From contig JAEWWQ010000260.1 of NCBI GenBank assembly GCA_023458855.1, forward strand, positions 1-6,806: a stretch of 6,806 nucleotides of DNA, read 5' to 3'. Both the position numbers and the translations under genes were made by a program. Source of the DNA: Bacillota bacterium (GTDB taxonomy: Bacteria; Bacillota; Clostridia; Lachnospirales; Lachnospiraceae). Shown here piece by piece: positions 1-5,225 of this stretch (positions are counted from its first letter, which is position 1; each line of letters opens with the position of its first letter). The notes under the pieces are model-generated. The model saw only the letters and a program-made list of their open reading frames with translations, did no database searches and was not told where the DNA came from.

Positions 1-1
1 C

Positions 2-172
2 ATAGAAGGTATAGAAGAAGATATCAGAACAGAAAAGGCGCTCTATGAAGAGCGCCTTTTTATATGCCGTACCTGCAACTATTTAAGAGAAGGAATCTGC
101 GGAGCCTGCGGCTGTTTTGTGGAATTAAGGGCAGCTGTTGCTTCGCACAAATGTCCTTATAAAAAATGGTAA
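2..172 (+). CDS. DUF6171-like small Cys-rich (zinc-ribbon) protein, 3' end only
   Basis: An open frame enters from the left edge and runs 56 codons to TAA at 170-172; the start lies outside the window. The visible protein begins IEGIEEDIRTEKALYEERLF and then carries a Cys-rich block: ICRTC, GICGACGCFVELRAA and a final KCPYKKW. The pattern CxxC, then CxxCxC followed by VELRAA, then CP near a terminal W matches what I recall of DUF6171, a family of roughly 80-100 residues in Clostridia with no established function. The cysteines could bind a metal ion, probably zinc; this is inferred from spacing only. The gene converges on the ArsR-type gene with one base between the two stop codons. A terminator-like hairpin lies within its codons at 33-61. 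It has no obvious link to the sugar genes. Family assignment is from memory of the motif, not from a search. Confidence 0.8.
   Translation: MEGIEEDIRTEKALYEERLFICRTCNYLREGICGACGCFVELRAAVASHKCPYKKW
33..61. terminator. Bidirectional intrinsic terminator-like hairpin inside the DUF6171-like CDS
   Basis: AAAAGGCGCTC (33-43) pairs perfectly with GAGCGCCTTTT (50-60) across a 6-nt loop, giving an 11-bp stem. On the + strand it is followed by five T (57-61). On the - strand the transcript would end in TTTT after the same stem. It lies about 114 nt beyond the stop codon of the minus-strand regulator and is the only candidate terminator for that gene in the window. On the + strand it lies inside translated codons (K-A-L-Y-E-E-R-L-F), where ribosomes following the polymerase would normally prevent termination. 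Its use on the - strand is inference from structure. Confidence 0.6.
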
Positions 173-173
173 C

Positions 174-1109
174 TTATATAATGTCGTTTACTTTTGGAAT
201 CGGACTGTAATTAATTCTGACATTCATATTCTGGTTGTAATTACCGAAAGATTTACCGAATATAGTCAGACCACCCACGTGCTTGGAATCGTCTGGAACA
301 CCCAATTTGAATTTGATGGTACTCTTGTAATCAAGTTTAAAATCTTCCATTGACACATCTGATATCTGCAAACCGTCGATAAAAGTTCCCTTCTTATTAA
401 TGACTAATAATTTCAACAAACCATATTGGTTCCAATTTGGATACCACCATTCTGGCGTGAACATTCCTTTTACATCTCCAAAATCACCAGGACTTGTCCA
501 TGTTCCGATGCATTTATCGTTTAGGTAAAAATGAATGTCGGATGGCCAGATGTCGTTGACGCCCGGAGCTTCTGAACTCAATTCGGCGGAAATCGTAATC
601 TGGTCGATTTTTTGGGAAAAAGGAATGAAGTTTGGAATGATATATTCTACATATCCTTTTGTGAACCATAGGATATCAGCATTATATCTATCGGGATGTG
701 CAAAATATCTCGTATCGTCAACCTCACCAATCAGGGCTGTGGGTGAAGCGAGTCCGCATGTCGGATAAACACTGTAGTCAGTATAGTGTCCGATCTTCAG
801 TTCTGTCTGATATATGTTTTTGGAATCTTCGCCAGAGTCGAAGTCTACAAGAATCTTATCAACGTAGACAGAGCATTTTTTCTGATTGCCATGTCCGCTG
901 GATTCACTGGAAATAGTTACAATACCTGCATCCTCCAGTTTCTTTATATGACTGGTCAAGGCACCATTCGTTATAGTAAGCCGCGTTGCCAGTTCATTCA
1001 TATTCATACCGTTATTTTCTAATAGTATTTTAATGATTTCTATACGGATATCAGAACCTAAAGCTTTAAAAACATTAACACCTGCATCTAATGATTTAAT
1101 ATGTAGCAT
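174..1109 (-). CDS. ArsR-like winged-helix regulator with C-terminal sensor-like domain
   Basis: The gene encodes 311 residues and is read right to left. Residues ~11-85 form an ArsR/HTH_20-type winged helix: VFKALGSDIRIEIIKILL, then NELATRLTITNGALTSHIKKLEDAGIV and a polar wing (SSESSGHGNQKK). The metal-binding ELCVCDL motif of classical ArsR repressors is absent. Residues ~100-305 form a second domain, predicted beta-rich, with an aromatic cluster (WWYPNW, 221-226) and a C-terminal HVGGLTIFGKSFGNY block (277-291). I recall ~300-residue 'ArsR family' proteins of this design next to sugar-transport genes in Firmicutes; ligand sensing by the C-terminal domain is inference. The start is supported by AAGGGAG (1120-1126) 10 nt upstream of the ATG. 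The gene is divergent from the transporter operon, so that operon is the natural candidate target. Fold, ligand and sign of regulation are unknown. Confidence 0.85.
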   Translation of the reverse strand: MLHIKSLDAGVNVFKALGSDIRIEIIKILLENNGMNMNELATRLTITNGALTSHIKKLEDAGIVTISSESSGHGNQKKCSVYVDKILVDFDSGEDSKNIYQTELKIGHYTDYSVYPTCGLASPTALIGEVDDTRYFAHPDRYNADILWFTKGYVEYIIPNFIPFSQKIDQITISAELSSEAPGVNDIWPSDIHFYLNDKCIGTWTSPGDFGDVKGMFTPEWWYPNWNQYGLLKLLVINKKGTFIDGLQISDVSMEDFKLDYKSTIKFKLGVPDDSKHVGGLTIFGKSFGNYNQNMNVRINYSPIPKVNDII

Positions 1110-1118
1110 ACGTATGCT
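1105..1118. promoter_or_regulatory. 14-bp perfect palindrome over the ArsR-type start codon (candidate operator)
   Basis: AGCATACGTATGCT is a perfect inverted repeat centred at 1111/1112. It contains the regulator's ATG (1109-1107 on the minus strand) and lies just after its ribosome binding site. ArsR-type dimers bind inverted repeats, so autoregulation is plausible. In the mRNA it could also form a 5-bp stem with an ACGU loop that covers the start codon. The core TACGTAT recurs at 1231-1237, between the two divergent promoters. Confidence 0.4.
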
Positions 1119-1178
1119 GCTCCCTTCGTGGAGTTTGTTGACTGTAAATTTTAGATTAGTATAAACTATTATTTATTA

Positions 1179-1207
1179 ATTATACATTTTGGTAAAACAT
1201 AAGTCAA
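1179..1207 (-). promoter_or_regulatory. Sigma-A-type promoter for the ArsR-type regulator
   Basis: On the minus strand, TTGACT (1207-1202) is followed after exactly 17 nt by a consensus TATAAT (1184-1179). The predicted transcription start near 1172 gives a leader of ~60 nt. One TAAACTATT word (1162-1170) lies just downstream of the predicted start. Confidence 0.7.
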
Positions 1208-1309
1208 TATGGATAAATTTGATAAAGATCTACGTATACATGGATATATTTGCTTAAATCTAAATATTAAGAAAAATCTAAAATAAATTATATAAATATA
1301 AACTATTTA

Positions 1310-1338
1310 TTGACATGCGGGAAAGTATATTATAAAAT
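1310..1338 (+). promoter_or_regulatory. Sigma-A-type promoter for the sugar ABC transporter operon
   Basis: Consensus TTGACA (1310-1315) is followed after 17 nt by TAAAAT (1333-1338, 5 of 6 matches). The predicted start near 1345 gives a leader of ~155 nt before the lipoprotein ATG. A TAAACTATT word (1299-1307) abuts the -35 element on its upstream side, where an activator or repressor could act. Confidence 0.7.
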
Positions 1339-1482
1339 GTTTACAGAAAGAGGTATCAATGAATTTAAAATATACAAAATGCACATATGTTCTATGGAAA
1401 TATAAAAACAGAATAGATATTACGCGTTTTTTGTAAAGATACATCTTTTTTGTAAACTATTTTGCTAAAAACAAAAATTAAC

Positions 1483-1490
1483 AAGGAGGG
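1483..1490 (+). promoter_or_regulatory. Ribosome binding site fixing the lipoprotein start
   Basis: AAGGAGGG lies 10 nt before the ATG at 1501. The frame is open further upstream, to a TTG at 1462, but this site would then lie inside the coding sequence and the signal peptide would gain 13 atypical residues. ATG 1501 is therefore the start. Confidence 0.9.
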
Positions 1491-1500
1491 TATTATTTTA

Positions 1501-2916
1501 ATGAAGAAAAAATTATTGAGTGCGGTTTTGAGCGTAGCAATGGTTGCATCTGCTTTAGCGGGATGCGGATCGAATGCGACGACAGAAACTACAGGTGATG
1601 CCGATGCGGCAACGGAAGAAGGCGCTTCAGAAGAAGGGACTACAGAGGCGGAACCGGAAGCGGTTACAACAGTAGGAGATGCAAATGGTACACACATGGA
1701 AATGTGGTCATTTGTTGAATTGCATAATACATATTATGGAAAAATGGTAGAAAAGTGGAATGAAGAGAATCCTGACAGGACAATTGAAGTTACTTTTACT
1801 ACCTATCCTTTTGCAGATATGCACAATAAATTGATTATGTCTTTACAAACAGGCGAAGGTGCACCGGATATATGTGATGTTGAGCTTGGCCAATTCCCTA
1901 ACGTGGTAGCCGGTGCGGATCAATGGTTATATCCATTAGATGATGCGGCATCACCTTATATCGATACGATGGTTCCGGCCCGTATGGAAATATATGCCGG
2001 TGCGGATGGTCACTATTACGGAGCACCTTTCCATGTAGGAGCTACAGTGATGTATTATAATATGGCAGTTCTGGAAGAAGCCGGAATTACTCAGGCGGAT
2101 GTCGATGCAGTCAAGACATGGGATGACTATACAGCTCTTGGTAAGAAATATATAGCAGCTGTTGGTGAAGAAGGGAAATACTTTACCTCTGTAGATACAG
2201 GAGGTACGGACTGGTTATCGTTAGCAATGGCGGAGTATGACGAAGACTGGACAGGCGGATTTGACGGAGAAGCTAATATTGAACTTCAATCCATTAAAAA
2301 TATGTTGAATATGCAAACGGAATGGTTAGATTCAGGTGTTGCAGAAGTATCACCTGACGGTCAGGTCGATATAGAAGCCGGATTCCAGAATATTCTGGAT
2401 CACAATATTGTATCCTTCCCGAAAGCATTGTGGTATATGAGTCGTTTTATCAACTATATGCCGGAGGAAAAAGGCAATTGGTACATCGCCCCATGTCCGG
2501 TATTTGAAGAAGGACAAAAAAATTCCGTAGGTGTTGGCGGTACGGGTACTGTTGTTACACAACAGGCAGAGGATAAAGAATTAGCAGCGGATTTCTTATG
2601 TTACGCAAAGATGTCCCTGGAAGGTGAAAAAATGAATTGGGAAATGCTTGGATTCGATGTGTGCAACACAGAAATGTGGACAGATGAATCCATTACTCAT
2701 GATGACAGCAATCAATATAATGCTTTCTTTAGAAACTACCCATATGATGTTCTTAATGAAATTAAAGATAATATTGGAAAAGTCAGTGTAACAGCAATCA
2801 CTCCTACGATTAATGAAGAGATATGTAATGTAACACTGAATGAAATCTTAGAAAATGGTACTCCGGTAGATGATGCTTTGGCGGCTTCACAGGAGGTAAT
2901 CGCTTTAGAACAATAA
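1501..2916 (+). CDS. Sugar ABC transporter solute-binding lipoprotein (CUT1 / UgpB-like)
   Basis: This 471-residue lipoprotein should be anchored outside the membrane, where it captures an oligosaccharide and delivers it to the two permeases encoded next. It has a lipoprotein signal: MKKKLLSAV, a hydrophobic core, and the lipobox LAGC with the lipidated Cys at residue 22. A flexible Thr/Glu/Ala-rich acidic linker (~23-58) follows. The rest resembles family 1 extracellular solute-binding proteins (COG1653): MEMWSFVE, then KMVEKWNEENPDRTIEVTF, then KLIMSLQTGEGAPDICDVELGQF. Length fits the family (~420-480). It is first in a three-gene operon with both permeases. The substrate cannot be read from the sequence; the downstream GH127 gene suggests an arabinose-containing oligosaccharide. 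An AraN-like role is one possibility, but membership of that subfamily is not established here. Confidence 0.93.
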   Translation: MKKKLLSAVLSVAMVASALAGCGSNATTETTGDADAATEEGASEEGTTEAEPEAVTTVGDANGTHMEMWSFVELHNTYYGKMVEKWNEENPDRTIEVTFTTYPFADMHNKLIMSLQTGEGAPDICDVELGQFPNVVAGADQWLYPLDDAASPYIDTMVPARMEIYAGADGHYYGAPFHVGATVMYYNMAVLEEAGITQADVDAVKTWDDYTALGKKYIAAVGEEGKYFTSVDTGGTDWLSLAMAEYDEDWTGGFDGEANIELQSIKNMLNMQTEWLDSGVAEVSPDGQVDIEAGFQNILDHNIVSFPKALWYMSRFINYMPEEKGNWYIAPCPVFEEGQKNSVGVGGTGTVVTQQAEDKELAADFLCYAKMSLEGEKMNWEMLGFDVCNTEMWTDESITHDDSNQYNAFFRNYPYDVLNEIKDNIGKVSVTAITPTINEEICNVTLNEILENGTPVDDALAASQEVIALEQ

Positions 2917-2929
2917 TTCGTCAGAGCAA

Positions 2930-2959
2930 AGGGAGTACCCGGAGATTTGGGTACTCCCT
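2930..2959 (+). promoter_or_regulatory. Intercistronic hairpin after the binding-protein gene
   Basis: AGGGAGTACCC (2930-2940) pairs with GGGTACTCCCT (2949-2959) in a perfect 11-bp stem with an 8-nt loop. No T-tract follows; the ribosome binding site of the next gene (AGGAG, 2967-2971) comes 8 nt later. Such hairpins commonly protect the upstream message from 3' decay, so that binding protein is made in excess over permeases (the malE-malF arrangement is a known parallel). Partial termination or processing is also possible. Confidence 0.75.
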
Positions 2960-2980
2960 ACCTAAAAGGAGAATTAAGAT

Positions 2981-3877
2981 ATGAAATTAAAGAAATTTCT
3001 TTATTCACAAAAGGCGGCTCCTTACGTACTGGTATTACCATTTATCTTAAGTTTCATTATTTTCTGGATTTATCCATTGGGCAGTACGATCACAATGAGT
3101 TTTCAGGATATTAAGGCGACGAGTACAGAGTGGGTCGGATTAAAAAATTATTCTAAATTATTAGCAGACAAAGTGTTTCATACCGCAGTATTAAACAGTT
3201 TTGAATATATGCTGTTATCTCTGGTCCTGTTAATTCCATTCCCAATGTTATATGCAGTGTTAATGGATAGCAATCTGGTAAAAGCGAAAGGCGTCTGGAA
3301 AGCATTATTATATTTGCCGGCATTAACTTCGGTAGTAATCTCCGGTACATTATTCAGATTGATGTTCTCTGAATATGGAACGGGCCAGATGAACGTTATT
3401 ATGCAGGCGTTAGGATTTGCATCACAAAAATGGCTGAAGTACAAAGTTACAGGACTTAGTGCTTTGTTAACACTTTGCTGCTGGAGATGGACGGGTGTTA
3501 ATATGCTCTATTTCCTGTCGGGGTTAAAATCAATAGATACTTCTCTTTATGAATCGGCAGAAATCGACGGCGCAAATGCACGGCAGAAGTTTTTATACAT
3601 AACAATCCCATTATTAAAACCGACAACTATCTATGTATTTACAATCAGTATTTATGCAGGATTAGCAATGTTCCTTGAATCATTTATGTTATGGGCTCAG
3701 AATGCATCGCCGAATAATATTGGTTTGACGATCGTAGGTTATTTATATAGACGTGGTATTGAAAAAAATCAATTGGGATATGCATCGGCAGTGGGTCTGG
3801 TACTTCTTGCTCTTGCACTTCTTATTAACATCGTTCAACTGGTATTGAATGGCACATTTAAAAAGGAGGAATGCTAA
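2981..3877 (+). CDS. Sugar ABC transporter permease, MalF/UgpA type
   Basis: This 298-residue inner-membrane protein is one half of the transport channel. About six hydrophobic segments are visible, near residues 14-35, 74-95, 106-126, 157-180, 215-236 and 267-290. The cytoplasmic EAA loop, which docks on the ATPase, reads ESAEIDGANARQKFLYITIP (191-210) with the invariant Gly at 197. The N-terminus (APYVLVLPFILSFIIFWIYPL) is typical of the MalF/UgpA group (COG1175). AGGAG at 2967-2971, 9 nt before the ATG, supports the start. The gene is translationally close to the second permease: one base separates its stop from the next start. No periplasmic P2 insertion as in enteric MalF is present, as expected for a Gram-positive protein of this length. 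Confidence 0.94.
   Translation: MKLKKFLYSQKAAPYVLVLPFILSFIIFWIYPLGSTITMSFQDIKATSTEWVGLKNYSKLLADKVFHTAVLNSFEYMLLSLVLLIPFPMLYAVLMDSNLVKAKGVWKALLYLPALTSVVISGTLFRLMFSEYGTGQMNVIMQALGFASQKWLKYKVTGLSALLTLCCWRWTGVNMLYFLSGLKSIDTSLYESAEIDGANARQKFLYITIPLLKPTTIYVFTISIYAGLAMFLESFMLWAQNASPNNIGLTIVGYLYRRGIEKNQLGYASAVGLVLLALALLINIVQLVLNGTFKKEEC
3864..3869 (+). promoter_or_regulatory. Ribosome binding site fixing the second permease start
   Basis: AGGAGG lies 9 nt before the ATG at 3879 and inside the last codons of the first permease. An in-frame ATG at 3849 would add ten residues, but it lacks a site of its own and would overlap the upstream gene. ATG 3879 is preferred. Confidence 0.88.
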
Positions 3878-3878
3878 T

Positions 3879-4763
3879 ATGTCAAAGAAAGCTTCTTCTA
3901 AAAAGAGAAAGACAGGTATGTCTGAGAGAAAAAAGATCGGAACGGTATTAGCGACAGGATGGTTTGCAATCCTCGGATTTGTTGTAATATTTCCGGTGTT
4001 TGCGGGCCTGCTGGCATCTTTCAGACCGGGCACGGAATTGATCCGCAGAGGACTCAGCATTAATCTGGATGTTTCGACAATGACTTTAAGTAATTACCAA
4101 TATCTGTTTAGTGGAAATGCAGATTCTGTCAAGTATTTTAACTGGTTTAAGAATAGTATGCTGCTGACAATGGTAACGGTAGCCCTGACCCTCATGATTT
4201 GTTATTTTGTGGCTTATGGATTAACCATGTATGATTTTAAACTAAAGAATATACTGTTCTTTCTGGTTATTGCCACTATGATGGTTCCTTTTGAAATATT
4301 GATGCTGCCGCTATATCGGGAAATGATAACTCTGAAATTAATGGACAGTTTTGCAGGAGTTATTCTTCCGGGGCTGTGTGGAGCAGCAACAATATTTTTC
4401 TTTAAGCAATATATGTCGTCGCTGCCAAAAGAATTGTTGGATGCCGGTCGTATTGATGGTGCGACGGAGTATGGAATCTGTCTGAAAATCATGTTACCAA
4501 TTACTAAGCCAGCGTTTGCTGCGATGGCAATTTTAACTGCAATGGGTTCCTGGAATAATGTGTTGTGGCCAATGCTTATATTCAGAAGTGCAGCTAAATT
4601 TACTTTGCCTATTGGTCTGAATACGCTGTTGACACCATATGGCAATAATTATGATGTACTGATCGCAGGTTCCATGTTTGGAATCATTCCAATTTTTATT
4701 GTATTCCTTTGCTTCCAGAAATACTTTATTGACGGTATGACAGCAGGGGCAGTGAAGGGTTAA
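3879..4763 (+). CDS. Sugar ABC transporter permease, MalG/UgpE type
   Basis: This 294-residue membrane protein pairs with the preceding permease to form the import channel. A Lys/Arg-rich cytoplasmic N-terminus (1-20) precedes a first hydrophobic segment (~21-45). Further segments lie near 92-113, 124-145, 157-178, 212-230 and 261-283. The EAA loop reads ELLDAGRIDGATEYGICLKI (185-204), with the conserved Gly at 194 and Pro 207 soon after. This fits the MalG/UgpE/AraQ group (COG0395). It is the last gene of the operon: no ATPase gene follows, and 127 bases separate its stop from a terminator at 4891. The ATPase is therefore probably shared and encoded elsewhere, as with MsmX in Bacillus and relatives. 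Confidence 0.94.
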   Translation: MSKKASSKKRKTGMSERKKIGTVLATGWFAILGFVVIFPVFAGLLASFRPGTELIRRGLSINLDVSTMTLSNYQYLFSGNADSVKYFNWFKNSMLLTMVTVALTLMICYFVAYGLTMYDFKLKNILFFLVIATMMVPFEILMLPLYREMITLKLMDSFAGVILPGLCGAATIFFFKQYMSSLPKELLDAGRIDGATEYGICLKIMLPITKPAFAAMAILTAMGSWNNVLWPMLIFRSAAKFTLPIGLNTLLTPYGNNYDVLIAGSMFGIIPIFIVFLCFQKYFIDGMTAGAVKG

Positions 4764-4890
4764 TAATTCAAACTTCGTACATGGATTTTAATAATAGCCT
4801 GGAAAGGAAACGTGGTGCAACGATATAGCCGTAATTAATGAATGCAATATAATTAAACTTATAGAAGGTTTTATCTAAAGTTCGATAGGT

Positions 4891-4922
4891 AAAAAGGCAG
4901 GGAAAGTAAACTCTGTCTTTTT
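4891..4922 (+). terminator. Intrinsic terminator of the transporter operon
   Basis: AAAAAGGCAGGG (4891-4902) pairs with CTCTGTCTTTTT (4911-4922), including two G-T pairs, around an 8-nt A-rich loop. The stem ends in a run of five T. It lies 127 nt after the second permease's stop, on the same strand, so transcription of the operon should end here before lacI. Confidence 0.8.
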
Positions 4923-5128
4923 ATTCGTCACTGCTTATATTAATCATTGTTACCATGGTGAAGTTTATTTCTGTATCCATTATCGTCATTCAATGCTTGA
5001 AAAATTAATGAATTAAAGCCGGAGAAATGGAAAATGTGATTCGTATATCGATAACAAGAAAAATACTTTGTCAGATATTCAAAAGTGCCAACGATTAGTT
5101 GATGTTACTATCATATAAAAATTGGAGA

Positions 5129-5157
5129 TTGACAAATGACAAAAAAATTGTCTTAAT
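5129..5157 (+). promoter_or_regulatory. Probable promoter of the lacI-type gene
   Basis: Consensus TTGACA (5129-5134) is followed after 17 nt by CTTAAT (5152-5157, 4 of 6 matches); TTAATA one base further is an alternative -10. The predicted start near 5164 gives a leader of ~62 nt containing the operator-like palindrome at about +14 to +25, a position suited to repression. Confidence 0.55.
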
Positions 5158-5198
5158 AAAGATAGTTGATTCATTTGTGAAACGTTTAATAAAGATAG
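5153..5198 (+). repeat. 13-bp direct repeat across the lacI -10 region and operator
   Basis: TTAATAAAGATAG occurs perfectly at 5153-5165 and again at 5186-5198, a period of 33 bp (about three helical turns). The first copy overlaps the -10 element and the predicted start; the second overlaps the right half of the operator. A related ATAAAGA follows the operator before the glycosidase gene (6633-6639). Confidence 0.7.
5178..5189. promoter_or_regulatory. LacI-family operator in the lacI leader (candidate)
   Basis: TGAAACGTTTAA is a 12-bp inverted repeat with one mismatched pair around a central CpG, the usual layout of LacI/GalR-family sites. It matches 10 of 12 positions of the two operators upstream of the glycosidase, and similarity to the 6621 copy continues into the right flank (ATAAAGA in both). 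It suggests autoregulation. It differs from a CcpA cre site, which has an extra base between the AA and the CG. Confidence 0.6.
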
Positions 5199-5225
5199 GA
5201 ATTAAATCTTGTGTGGGTGGTGTAA

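Larger units (their letters stand above)
1110..1500. other. Divergent intergenic regulatory region between ArsR-type gene and transporter operon
   Basis: These 391 AT-rich bases hold a minus-strand promoter (1179-1207), a plus-strand promoter (1310-1338) and a ~155-nt leader for the transporter. Repeated words include TAAACTATT at 1162-1170, 1299-1307 and 1453-1461, TACGTAT at 1109-1115 and 1231-1237, and TTTTTTGTAAA at 1427-1437 and 1446-1456. No AAACGTTT LacI-type operator is present. A possible 25-codon ORF lies at 1359-1436. I see no recognised riboswitch and no full-length gene. Confidence 0.8.
4764..5225. other. Intergenic region between transporter operon and lacI-type gene
   Basis: These 462 bases hold the operon terminator (4891-4922), a lacI promoter (5129-5157), a 13-bp direct repeat (5153-5165 and 5186-5198) and an operator-like palindrome (5178-5189). 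The stretches 4764-4890 and 4923-5125 contain no credible gene or recognised RNA; only very short frames without good ribosome binding sites are seen there. Confidence 0.8.

Noticed and set aside
138..353. 71-codon plus-strand frame at the left end
   Set aside because: It overlaps the DUF6171-like gene in another frame and runs antisense to the well-supported ArsR-type gene; it has no family-like motif.
1462..1500. Upstream TTG start for the binding protein
   Set aside because: The AAGGAGGG site lies inside this extension and the lipoprotein signal begins cleanly at ATG 1501.
4214..4645. 143-codon minus-strand frame inside the second permease
   Set aside because: It is antisense to a clear EAA-loop permease; composition is a mirror of the membrane protein, and no promoter or ribosome site was noted.
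4833..5013. 11-bp repeat AATTAATGAAT at 4833-4843 and 5003-5013
   Set aside because: It is AT-rich, not linked to any element, and no more than expected for such composition.
5176..5191. CcpA cre site reading of the lacI operator
   Set aside because: The spacing between the TG and the central CG is one base short of the cre consensus; a site for the encoded LacI-type protein fits better.
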